Below, one piece after another: positions 10,856-21,004 of a stretch of DNA of 64,000 nt. Positions within the stretch are counted from its first letter, which is position 1; every line of letters begins with the position of its first letter. The stretch is taken from contig OZ020587.1 in NCBI GenBank assembly GCA_963971535.1, positions 157,540,488 through 157,604,487 of the forward strand. The letters are read 5' to 3'. The notes under the pieces are model-generated. The model did no database searches and was not told the DNA's origin. It saw only the letters and a program-made list of their open reading frames with translations. The DNA is from Notolepis coatsorum. Lineage: Eukaryota; Chordata; Actinopteri; Aulopiformes; Paralepididae. The position numbers and the translations under genes are program-made.

Positions 10856-11222
10856 GAATGTTAACACTTTACCTTGTGTTGACGATATTAACTGCTCGAC
10901 TAGTCAGTAGACTACCTTGTGTTGACATTATTAACTGCTCGACTAGTCAGTAGACTACCTTATGTTGCTGTTATTAACTCACTAGTCGGTAGACTACCTT
11001 ATGTTGCTGTTATTAACTCACTAGTCGGTAGACTACCTTATATTGACTTTATTAACTCACTAGTCAGTAGACTACCTTATGTTGACGTTATTAACTGGTA
11101 GACTAGTCAGTAGACTACCTTATGTTGATGTTATTAACTGCTCGACTAGTCAGTAGACTACCTTATGTTGATGTTATTAACTGCTCGACTAGTCAGTAGA
11201 CTACCTTATGTTGATGTTATTA
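10856..11222. repeat. About 42-bp minisatellite inside hAT copy A
   Basis: Roughly eight to nine units share ACTAGTCAGTAGACTACCTT followed by a TGTTGACGTTATTAACTG-type linker. Units alternate between about 42 bp and shorter forms lacking GCTCG. The array is absent from the related copy at 52208-54440. Confidence 0.85.
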
Positions 11223-12179
11223 ACACTTTAACTGCCAGAAGACGAGTTTAGGCGTCCTTCCCCGCCATGCTCAAGTTGCCGAAGACGCCGTAACTCGTCT
11301 TTGATATCAATATTTAAAAAATCTGTGATCGGAATCATATTTTCCATCCGCAGCCTTCACACACAGTTCAGAGCTCCTCTCAATCCTCTAGCGGTTCAAG
11401 AGCGCCATCTGGTGGCCGATCGGCAGAAGCGCCAAACAGGAAGTGATGTGGCTGAAGTGCTGTTCACCCATATTACTTCCGGCCACTCTCTATAGCTCCC
11501 GCGACTCCATCTTGACACAATACATAGCGATCCGTTGCCAATAACTCGATAAACAACATGATTTGGACGTATGTACCATTATACAACATGGAAATGGACT
11601 GGGTATTTTTACATCCCATAATGGAAAACTGTCTACCCCACGCTGATCGCCCAACGGCCCGCGGAGACTGGGGTGAGTTTTAGCGTGTAATATTTCCGTG
11701 TTCGACACTAACTGCTATGATGAACATTTGACCCACATTAGATGAATGGTGTAACGCTGCCCACGGAATTATAAACGCCCCCTCGCCCATCCGGTCAACA
11801 TCAGATGACGTGTAGTAACTTCCAGAAGTCCGTCCAGTTGGATTTTTTTATATCGCGCCGATTGCTATCAAACTGTATTTGATCATCAATATAATGCATT
11901 TGGGGCTATAAATCACGTTCTGGAGAAAGCTGCAGAAAGAGATGAAAACATACTTATACTTTAGATCATATTTTAGTATGAATATGTGAATGAAAAAGTT
12001 TAACGTTCATACACCCTGAACAATACATATAGGACATTGAATGGGCCCTAATAATGGCAATTTAGCAATAGAATTTAAAAAGTTATAGCCCTGTAAAGAA
12101 GGGGAACTTCTCCATAGACAAATAGAGCTGGCAACCTATGGTATATCATGAATTTAGCCTTAGGCAATCAAAGTGTTAA
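11220..12179. mobile_element. TTAA-flanked piggyBac-like element
   Basis: The left end is TTAACACTTTAACTGCCAG and the right end, read inverted, is TTAACACTTTGATTGCCTAA, so TTAA lies at each edge with imperfect inverted repeats of about 20 bp. TTAA targets are characteristic of piggyBac (and Kolobok) transposons, and the end sequence resembles that of the 16783-19667 element. No transposase frame remains. It carries a close match to the CTCF recognition site at 11402-11417 (CCACCAGATGGCGCTC on the minus strand). Confidence 0.6.
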
Positions 12180-12883
12180 CAATCACTTTCCATCACAGAC
12201 CTAAAATCTAGTTTTGCTTACATGCTTATATATTTCACATTAGACATGTTTGTAGAATAGTGTTCCGGGCTCTGCAGTTCTGCAGATATACTATTGGTTT
12301 CATTCAATGACCCGTTAACTTTTTTGCAAAGCATCGTGGGGTGGGAGGACTAACACTAGGGGGAGCTGGTTGGCATCGGTCTGGTAGTCGGTAGAGAGAT
12401 GAGAAGAAGACCGGTATTATCCACGAGGGGAGGGGGTATAGGTACGGGGTCTAATCGGCGCTATCCACGGGAGCGAGTGGATGTCTTGGCCAAGAGCATC
12501 CTACTTTTGAAAACCAAATGTGCAGCATCGGAGCAGAAGAAATAACGCTGCGTGCCGTAAGCTTATCAATACCAAGTATAGTGATTAGGTTATGCCAAGA
12601 CGAAGAGGACGTTCGGCAGATGGACTGAAGATGAAAGTTGTTGCGTGTTAGAACGTTCAGTCAGGCTAGCCATGTCGGCTTAGCTAAAGGCAGGGACAGC
12701 TAACTAGCGTCAGCTACGTTATCGAGTGCTAACGTGTGGCAGATAAACTAGGAACAGACTCCCAAATTCATCCCAATGGGGGGGACAATATGGACTGGTG
12801 AACTTTGTCATCTCCACGGTTGTCTCCTTCCTCTTGGACGTTTGGTGAGTTTTGAATGCAATCTATTCTGTTCCCGCCGTGGA

Positions 12884-13010
12884 TCTCTCTCTCTCTCTCT
12901 TTCTCTCTCTCTTGCTCTCTCTCTCTCTCGCTCTCGAGCGCACTCTCTCGCGCTCTCTCTCTCTCGTGTCTCTCTCTGTCTCTCTCTGTCTCTCTCTCAC
13001 TCGGTGTGTT
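12884..13010. repeat. (CT)n tract of the hAT element
   Basis: Interrupted CT dinucleotides with CG and GT variants. The complementary (GA)n tract sits at the corresponding place in copy B (53529-53611), next to the same unique sequence, so this microsatellite is part of the element rather than a later addition. Confidence 0.9.
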
Positions 13011-13211
13011 GCATCATGCAACAGGGTCTGCTCACACTGTACTCGTGCAGTTTGTGACGTGTGTACTAAGCTTATAGAGATCAATTCAAATAAGGCAAAT
13101 CTGCATGTCGTGATTGAAAAATTAACCTGGCTTTAAGCTTGTTTATCAGGTTCCAGGGGTGTTTTATGCATTTTCCCTGTTACTGCCAGGTGTACGACTG
13201 TACAGGTGCAT

Positions 13212-13358
13212 TGCCACTAAGCCTCGGGCAGCGCTATTATTTAAGAATACGTTGACTGTATCATATGCCCAGCCTCGGGCAGCGCTATTATTTAAGAATA
13301 TGTTGACTGTATGCCCAGCCTCGGGCAGTGCTATTATTTAAGAATACGTTGACTGTAT
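13212..13358. repeat. Three tandem copies with a GCCTCGGGCAG core
   Basis: Units of roughly 50-60 bp share GCCTCGGGCAGCGCTATTAT, TTAAGAATACGTTGACTGTA and a CCCA linker. Copy B of the hAT element has a single unit in inverse orientation at about 52318-52370. Confidence 0.8.
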
Positions 13359-13807
13359 GAAAAAAAATTAAAATAAAAAATTTATTAATAAAAAATAAAT
13401 AAAAAAATATAATTATATACATTTTTTATATATTTTTTTTACCTTTAGGGGGGGGGGCTCGCATTTAAATCTTGCACAGGGCCTCGCATTTCTCCCAGAT
13501 GGCACTGCCGATATCAACCGATACCGATATATGCGGGGTTTCCCCCCCAAAAAATGGAATAATTTCAGGTAAACATTACATATCTCTTATCGTGGAATTA
13601 ACACAACATTATGCATACTTTTGACAATGAATAAAATAAGAATTAGTTCTTACTTGCTTGCCTGGGTAAGTAAAGGTTAAATAAATGTAAATGTTTTATT
13701 ATTTTTTTGAAAACCGATACCGATATTTTCCAATATTACATTTTAATGCCAATATCGGTAGGCCGATAATATCGGACATCCCTAATATATATATATATAT
13801 ATGCACA

Positions 13808-15832
13808 CAGTGGTGGAAAGTAACTAAGTATATTTTACTGAAGTACTGTACTTAAGTACAATTTCGAGCTACTTGTACCTTACGTGAGTATTTTCATTTT
13901 AGGGAACTTTTACTCCACTACATTTCAAAGAAAATGTTGTACTTTTTACTCCACTACATTCATCTGAACCCGTCAGTTACTAGTTACTTTGAAGAAAAAG
14001 ATTTTGCGTGGGAAAACACGGCAGAAATGTATGAAGATGATATACTTTCACATTTGAAGCCTGTCACCTTCCAGAGGACGTGATCGGAGCATCGTAACTG
14101 GACCACATACCACTTTAACATGAGCTTTAATCAGAGCAGCATAACTGGACCACATACCACTTTAACATGACCTTTAATCAGAGCAGCATAACTGGACCAC
14201 ATACCACTTTAACATGCCCTTTAATCAGAGCAGCATAACTGGACCACATACCACTTTAACATGACCTTTAATCAGAGCAGCATAACTGGACCGCATACCA
14301 CTTTAACATGACCTTTAATCAGATCAGCGTAACTGGACCGCATACCACTTTAACATGACCTTTAATCAGAGCAGCGTAACTGGACCGCATACCACTTTAA
14401 CATGACCTTTAATCAGAGCAGCGTAACTGGACCGCATACCACTTTAACATGACCTTTAATCAGAGCAGCGTAACTGGACCGCATACCACTTTAACATGAG
14501 CTTTAATCAGAGCAGCATAACTGGACCGCATACCACTTTAACATGAGCTTTAATCAGAGCAGCATAACTGGACCACATACCACTTTAACATGACCTTTAA
14601 TCAGAGCAGCATAACTGGACCACATACCACTTTAACATGCCCTTTAATCAGAGCAGCATAACTGGACCACATACCACTTTAACATGACCTTTAATCAGAG
14701 CAGCATAACTGGACCACAGACCACTTTAACATGACGTTTAATCAGAGCAGCATAACTGTACCACATACCACTTTAACATGACCTTTAATCAGAGCAGCGT
14801 AACTGGACCACATACCACTTTAACATGACCTTTAATCAGAGCAGCATAACTGGACCACATACCACTTTAACATGACCTTTAATCAGAGCAGCATAACTGG
14901 ACCACATACCACTTTAACATGACCTTTAATCAGAGCAGCGTAACTGGACCACATACCACTTTAACATGACCTTTAATCAGAGCAGCGTAACTGGACCACA
15001 TACCACTTTAACATGACCTTTAATCAGAGCAGCGTAACTGGACCACATACCACTTTAACATGACCTTTAATCAGAGCAGCATAACTGGACCACATACCAC
15101 TTTAACATGACCTTTAATCAGAGCAGCATAACTGGACCACATACCACTTTAACATGACCTTTAATCAGAGCAGCATAACTGGACCACATACCACTTTAAC
15201 ATGACCTTTAATCAGAGCAGCATAACTGGACCACATACCACTTTAACATGACCTTTAATCAGAGCAGCATAACTGGACCACAGACCACTTTAACATGACC
15301 TTTAATCAGAGCAGCATAACTGGACCACAGACCACCTTAACATGACCTTTAATCAGAGCAGCATAACTGGACCACACACCACTTTAACATGACCTTTAAT
15401 CAGAGCAGCATAACTGGACCACATACCACTTTAACATGACCTTTAATCAGAGCAGCATAACTGGACCACATACCACTTTAACATGACCTTTAATCAGAGC
15501 AGCATAACTGGACCACATACCACTTTAACATGACCTTTAATCAAAGCAGCATAACTGGACCACATACCACTTTAACATGACCTTTAATCAAAGCAGCATA
15601 ACTGGACCACATACCACTTTAACATGACCTTTAAGCACTGGAATACACAAACGTCATGTAGAAGGCCTACTTTTACATTAGACACTTACGTACATTCATT
15701 CATAGCTTCAAATACTTCTCTACTTTTACTTAAGTAGAATTTGAATGGAGGACTTTTACTTTTAGTACTAATTTATCTGGGTATTTCTACCTTTTACTTA
15801 AGTAAAGGAACTGTGTACTTCTTCCACCACTG
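13808..15832. mobile_element. hAT-like element (CAGTGGTGGAAAGTAAC ends) enclosing a minisatellite
   Basis: The left end CAGTGGTGGAAAGTAACTAA and the right end, inverted, CAGTGGTGGAAGAAGTACAC, with repeated TACTTAAGTA words, match a class of short fish elements I regard as non-autonomous hAT. The 8-bp flanks TATGCACA (13800-13807) and TATGTATA (15833-15840) agree at six of eight positions, consistent with a decayed target duplication. About 1.5 kb of the 2.0-kb length is the 47-bp tandem array at 14088-15634. There is no coding capacity. Confidence 0.75.
14088..15634. repeat. 47-bp minisatellite, about 33 units
   Basis: The exact period is 47 bp; the unit contains GCATAACTGGACCACATACC followed by ACTTTAACATGACCTTTAAT and CAGAGCA. 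Units carrying GACCGCATACC instead of GACCACATACC cluster in one block (about 14285-14570), and AGCGTAACT variants form runs. This is the pattern expected of local unit spreading. The array lies wholly inside the hAT-like element at 13808-15832. Confidence 0.95.
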
Positions 15833-15839
15833 TATGTAT

Positions 15840-16461
15840 ACTGTGTGTATATATATATATATCAATGTCAATATGCGTCCACCATCTTCTAACACGGTAA
15901 TATATTAAAACCCACTGTTAACAGGGTTTCAATATACAGTATATCTTGTCATTATGGTTGGAGGGTCAGAGTTGGGATCTTTAAAAAGTAGGGGATAAGG
16001 TTAAATGAGGGCCTGTAAATGTCTTAATAAAGTTCACACACATATAGATGTGTATAGAAAACAGCAGGACAGATCCTGTCATCATGACACCCGCCGTTAT
16101 TCATCCTGCTGCTGACGGAGCCTGGTGATTGGTCAGAGGGGGAGCATCAGAGGGCTCTTTAAAGCAGGCGGTACAGGAACATGGACTCCAATGCGAACAT
16201 CTGAGTCAGACGCTGGACTTTGAGCCTTTTGAACAGCGTGCCCGGGAGCTCGCGATAATGGTGTTGTTTTGATCACAATAATGTCTCTCCAAGCAACTCC
16301 TGAAGATAAGACGAAACAATATATATTCCTTTATTCCATATGTTTAGCTGTTTAATGGCATTGCATTAATAAGGGGACGGGTGTTCTAAACACCTGCCAA
16401 TCATAATGTTTATGTGAACCCGTGTTGAACCTATATAGACTATTATTATGAATTTGTGAAT
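15840..16461. other. Non-repeat DNA; no gene seen
   Basis: After a short (TA)n tract at 15848-15862 the sequence is unremarkable. A small promoter-like arrangement at 16120-16165 (ATTGGTC, then CTTTAAAG 30 bp later) is the only feature, and it is too weak to call. Confidence 0.3.
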
Positions 16462-16518
16462 TCATCTCCTGCTGTTGATGCTCAGATTATGTCAAACTAC
16501 TTAAGCCAGTGAGCTGTG
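16462..16518 (-). repeat. 58-bp dispersed repeat holding an unoccupied TTAA site
   Basis: The segment from CATCTCCTGCTGTTGATGCT to CCAGTGAGCTGTGGC is the reverse complement of the two flanks of the TTAA element at 46331-48967, joined at a single TTAA (16504-16507). It is therefore a paralogous empty site for that insertion. The wider repeat family is not recognised; similarity stops at about 58 bp. Confidence 0.8.
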
Positions 16519-16535
16519 GCCCCTTCAATATGTTT

Positions 16536-16745
16536 AAGATAAGATATAAGATAAGATAAGAGATTCCTTTATTGATCCCCTTGAGAAAATTCAGGCATGG
16601 GGGAGGGGGGAGGGGAGGTACAGGTATGGACAGGGTAATAGAAGAAAGACATAAATATAGACAACAAAGAATTTGAATCTGAATATAGAAATATGAGTAA
16701 GAGTAAAAGTAAACAGTATACACAAGGTAACCTAACTGGCATTAT
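16536..16745 (-). mobile_element. LINE 3-prime tail (Rex/RTE-like)
   Basis: On the minus strand the sequence runs to GGGGATCAATAAAGGAATCT and ends in TTATCT-type short repeats at 16536-16560. This matches the GATCAATAAAGTATCTATCT style of tail seen on many fish LINEs. No intact coding remains. Confidence 0.6.
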
Positions 16746-16860
16746 ATACGTCATACGTTGTAGTCCGTGCAGGTTTTGGTGGTTAACTCAATCAGTGCCA
16801 GCTATTGGCCTCATCCTGTTCTAGCTAGGCCACGCTTTAGTTTAAAAGATAGGAGTGTGT

Positions 16861-18510
16861 CACCTTGTTTGTAGAGCTAAATCTATATTTTATATTGTAG
16901 CTATGGGTCCAATGTCATTGTCAATTGACAGTATGAAGCTTCCCTTCAATATGCCATAAAGAATTTTCTTTTTTATCAATACGTTCCCGTTTTATACCGT
17001 AATGAATATGAACGTTATATGGGAATGGTCTGGGATAATTCCTGCAAAGCTATAGTTATAAGGCGCTAAGCTAATAACGTTAAATCGATTGGCGTTTTGG
17101 CCCTACACAAGCTAGAGTTAAAAATCCAAATGCATTTGATCTGTATCATGTCTATCATGAATGCATGAAAGGGGGGGGGGGGGGAAGACGTTTCTGATTA
17201 TTGATTACCAGTAACGGCATTAGTATTGAATGCTAAAAAACGCTTAGCAGCCCGATCGGTATGAAAACATTGCATGATCAAGCCAGAATTTACGTCAGAT
17301 AGTCCTTACCTGTGGCCGGGAGTATTCCAAAAATAATATTCCAATTGTTTGATCGCCATCTGGTACATCCAATGTCAATTAGGGCCACGGCATAATCAAT
17401 CACAGCATATGCATGTCCCGTAGAAGTTTTGATGCAACAGATTGAACCCATAGCCTTGCCGTGTAGTACAAATCTGCGCCCGGAGACCTTACAGTGTAAC
17501 ACAAGGGTCTGGACCAAGGTTTACTGTAGCTCGATACCCCCACCTGGGAGAATCTGGCCGGTACTGCACCCTCGGCGTCGCAGTACGGCTTCTAACGGGA
17601 ACATACGGGTTCCTGGCATTAACACATTGAGTGCCACGCCCCTTCCGGGAAGTGCATCTGGCCTTGCCGTCCATTAACCCCATGTAATCGCTCACCTTGT
17701 TTGTAGAGCTAAACCTATATTTTATATTATAGCTATGGGTCTAATAACGCTGTCGATTGTCAGTGAGTTGCTTTCAGTCAACGTGCAAAAAACAGATTCT
17801 TTTTTCATCCGTACATTTCCGTTTTATACCGTTTTGAATATGAATATAGTTTGGGTGCTTCTGAGTAATTCCAGGAAAAAGACGCGAAAATAGCGTTTTT
17901 GTGTAATTTACTTATCACGTTGTCATTTTTCACCTGATTATCGAATCTTCCTGAAATCAACGCTAGATCATCATTATTATGTCTCCTCGTGCATACATGA
18001 AATGGGCCCTGGAGCGCGGCGCTCCCCCCCTCCCCTCATGCACCCAACGGTAAACAGCCACACACACACAGATAGCTTCAATCGTGGGAGAAAGAAATAT
18101 CAGATCAACACAAGATTGGATATATAGAGTCCTTACCTGGTCTCAAAAAAATTATCCAATTATCTGATAGCCATTCCAGTTATCCACAGCGACGTTATTG
18201 GGCATTGCACATGAACAGGCGGGCGGGGTCAGTTGTCCAATCCATCCCTACAAGCGTGTGTTTTACGCGGAGTGTTTAGGACCCGCCCCCACACCGCAGC
18301 TTGGTAGAGAAAAGAAACAACACCGTTTCTAATGGAGTGCAATAGCGGCCGAAGGCGTTAGAGGGCGGTATAAGACCGTCTGCCAGCTTAGACACATAAT
18401 ACTAAATAAATACTGTGAGAAAAACATAGATCTACGTTTCCGGCACTCAACCGTCGGGCGACAGAAACGTAGTTCTACGTGAACGGCACCAAAGGATATT
18501 AAAATCGCAG
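16861..18510. repeat. Two diverged tandem units of about 830 bp
   Basis: Shared landmarks in order are CACCTTGTTTGTAGAGCTAA (16861 and 17693), TATAGCTATGGGTC, TTTCCGTTTTATACCG-type, and AGTCCTTACCTG (17301 and 18130). The units are strongly diverged between landmarks, so the duplication is old. Both sit inside the 16783-19667 element. Confidence 0.65.
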
Positions 18511-18529
18511 AATATTTTTTTATATATAT

Positions 18530-19590
18530 ATTTTATTGGTGAAACATAGGTGGTACAGAGAAGCAAAAGTTAGTTATCTATGTATAACATATCACCATAT
18601 TTCTTTTTTTGCTTTTATGGGACATGACGAGACACGGACAGGACTGAAATTGAACAGGGACGACAAAAAACAATAAAGACAAAAACTAAACAATGTCGAA
18701 AACAGGCAAAAAGAAAGCAAAATAAAATTTTAATAAAATTAAAATTAAAATAAGATATAAAATTAAAAATAATAATAATGATAATAAGTGAAATTAAAAA
18801 ATAAAAATAATAATGGTGATGATAATAATAAATAACCAGGATAGAATATACAGTGGGGCGGAGTTTACAACAGGGTACAGTATCTAAGGTGCTCACCTCA
18901 GAGAAGAAGTATTTCTTTAGGATCAGTATTTCTTTAGGATCAGTCAGGGTCAAGGGATGTGAGAGTGTTTGTGAATGTGATTAGAGGTTGCCATCTGTCA
19001 TAAAAATTGGCAATTGAGCCTCTTAGAGAGTATTTGACCTTTTCCGATGAAAGATATGACATCAAGTCCTTGAGCCAGGAGGTGGTGGACGGTGAGCTTG
19101 GGCTTTTCCACTGCAGGAGGATACGTCTACGGGCTATGAGTGAAGCGAAAGCTATGACATCTAGTTCCTTCCTGGAGAAACCAGCAGGTGTAAGGGACAC
19201 CCCAAAGTTGGCTACCAAGGGGCATGGCTCTAGGTTGATGTTTAGGGCTTTGCCTAGCGTATCGAAAAAACAAGACCAGAACTCAGCCAGCTTGGGGCAG
19301 GAGAAGAACATATGGGTGTGATTGGCTGGTGACAGGCCACACCTATCACAGATATCGGGTGTGTCTGGAAAAAGGTTGTTAAGTCTAGCTTTTGTAAAGT
19401 GGACCCAGTGTAAGATCTTAAACTGAATTAAACTTAGACGAGCACACGATGATGTGTTATTGACCCTAAAGACTGCGTCCATCAGCCAGGTCGAGCTCAA
19501 GCGCCGCTTCCCATTTACCTCTAACCCCTGCAAGTGAGAACACTTCCAGTGAACACTTAAAAAAAAATCGAAGAAAAATGAGCCAAACAC
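18530..19590 (-). mobile_element. L1-type LINE C-terminal fragment
   Basis: An open minus-strand frame of 216 codons (19590-18940) gives the C-terminal domain of a fish L1 ORF2. It shows a LSLIQFKILHWVHFTKARL block, then the zinc-finger-like CDRCG...NHTHMFFSCPKL, then FGVSLTPAGFSRKE and an arginine-rich ending. These follow the reverse transcriptase in L1/Tx1 elements. The frame is open but begins abruptly, so the copy is 5-prime truncated with no endonuclease or reverse transcriptase. An A/T-rich 3-prime UTR continues to about 18530. It is inserted near the right end of the TTAA element. Confidence 0.85.
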
Positions 19591-19699
19591 GTAATATTAT
19601 GTGGTTTGGCACCCAACGGTTGTCGGGCAATCACGTAATATTACGTGGGTGGCACTGATTGAGTTAAGAGTCAGACACACTTAGTGGTCAGATGTTCCT

Positions 19700-20173
19700 A
19701 ACAGTTCTCGAGTTCTGCTGCCGTTAGTTCTCCAGCTAGCAGTGGTCCCTGTTAGTTCTCCTGCTGGCAGTGGTCCCTGTTAGTTATGTAGCTGCTGGCA
19801 GTGGTCCCTGTTAGTTCTGCTGGCAGTGGTCCCTGTTAGTTCTGCTGGCAGTGGTCCCTGTTAGTTCTGCTGGCAGTGGTCCCTGTTAGTTCTGCTGGCA
19901 GTGGTCCCTGTTAGTTCTGCTGCTGCTGGCAGTGGTCCCTGTTAGTTCTGCTGGCAGTGGTCCCTGTTAGTTCTGCTGGCAGTGGTCCCTGTTAGTTCTG
20001 TAGCTGCTGGCAGTGGTCCCTGTTAGTTCTGTAGCTGCTGGCAGTGGTCCCTGTTAGTTCTCCTGCTGCTGGCAGTGGTCCCTGTTAGTTCTGTAGCTGC
20101 TGGCAGTGGTCCCTGTTAGTTCTGTAGCTGCTGGCAGTGGTCCCTGTTAGTTCTCCTGCTGCTGGCAGTGGTC
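19700..20173. repeat. GGCAGTGGTCCCTGTTAGTT minisatellite, left part
   Basis: About 17 units of 24-31 bp share GGCAGTGGTCCCTGTTAGTT followed by CTGCT, CTGTAGCTGCT or CTCCTGCTGCT. The array stops at 20173 where the 7.47-kb element begins and resumes at 27644 in the same orientation. Confidence 0.95.
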
Positions 20174-21003
20174 GGGTCAATATCGCTGTAGGGTGCCTTT
20201 TGGTGTCCTGTACATAAATAATAAATGTGTCATGTCAATTTAACATAAAAATGACTATGAAAGGGTTTGGTATATTGGACTAAGTCTTTATATTAATAAA
20301 AAATCATTACCTGGCTCTTTAAATACATTTTTCAGATTTTTTTTCAGTTTTGTATAAGAGGATGCATGCTGTTTTGCTATGTCCCATGCACTGCTCATTC
20401 AATTTCAATGTGCGTAAAATATAGCCAAAACAATTAAAAAATTAAAATTGTTTTCATAATATTATTTAGTTAAATAAGATATTACTCAACTTAAGTGTAT
20501 TATCTTATTTAACAAAATAAATATTTGTATTTATACTAAAAAAAGAAGAGTTTGTGTGTGTCCTTTAAATTATTGTCCACCCTGTCATATTGGGGAATCT
20601 GCCCCTTTAAGAAAAGGCCATCCACTCTAGTGACATCACAACGACAGTTTTTTCCTCTCTTCAGTGGCGGGAAATTCAATGGCTGAGGTGAATGAGTAGC
20701 TGACTTTCCTACTGACACATTTTCTTTCTATAAGTTTGCTTACTTGCTCTGACGAAGCTTAACATGTCCACCCTGTCAGCATAAAATATGCTGGAAGTGA
20801 TTAGAATACAATATTTTCAAAATATGTAAGTTTAACTATACCAAATTCTCTTCAACAACCAGACTAGCTAGTTAGCTAGTCACAGTTTGTTGTAAGCTAA
20901 TATGCTAACTGAAGCTCAAAATGTCCACCCTATCGTTGTCCCAAAATGTCCACCCTGGACATATAGTTCATTTGTAATTTGTAGATGGATGTTAATTTAT
21001 CAT
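20174..21003. other. Non-coding left flank of the 7.47-kb element
   Basis: A/T-rich DNA without coding frames. The words CATGTCCACCCTGTCAG, ATGTCCACCCTATCG and ATGTCCACCCTGGACA recur at 20763-20960; related words occur in the right flank at 27058-27110. These repeated motifs lie near both ends, where transposase-binding sites usually are. Confidence 0.5.
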
Positions 21004-21004
21004 C

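Larger units (their letters stand above)
10733..13507 (+). mobile_element. hAT-like element, copy A (8-bp target duplication)
   Basis: The termini CAGGGCCGTCTC and, inverted, CAGTGCCATCTG are flanked by an exact 8-bp direct repeat CCGATATC at 10725-10732 and 13508-13515. The CAGGG-type ends and 8-bp duplication are the hAT signature. The interior has no transposase. It contains a 42-bp tandem repeat (10850-11220), a TTAA element (11220-12179), a (CT) tract (12884-13010) and three 63-bp repeats (13212-13358). It shares ends and several interior stretches with 52208-54440, which lies in the opposite orientation. Confidence 0.85.
10673..13783. mobile_element. GATATCGG-type hAT-like element, split by a younger insertion
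   Basis: The right end (13700-13783) reads in reverse TAGGGATGTCCGATATTATC, followed by repeated ACCGATATCGG words. The left end (10673-10732) has ACCGATATCCGATATACCGA. The two halves resume in phase on either side of the 10733-13507 element (CCGATATC at both joints, then AACCGATACCGATATATGCG on the right). Flanking (TA)n on both sides (10644-10672, 13784-13802) suggests it landed in a TA microsatellite. No transposase is present. A lone end of the same type lies at 43845-43925. Assignment to hAT is from remembered fish elements of this appearance. Confidence 0.6.
16783..19667. mobile_element. TTAA-flanked piggyBac-like element with 18-bp inverted ends
   Basis: The left end TTAACTCAATCAGTGCCAGC and the right end, inverted, TTAACTCAATCAGTGCCACC agree at 18 of the first 18 positions, and TTAA lies at both edges (16783-16786, 19664-19667). 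The interior has two related units about 832 bp apart, beginning CACCTTGTTTGTAGAGCTAA at 16861 and 17693. Each has a TCCTTACCTG block about 450 bp further on. An internal solo end, TTAACACATTGAGTGCCAC, is at 17619. A truncated L1 (18530-19590) is inserted near the right end. No transposase is present. Confidence 0.75.

Noticed and set aside
16120-16170. Promoter with inverted CCAAT and TTTAAA
   Set aside because: The words are short and common, and no exon or transcript start signal follows.
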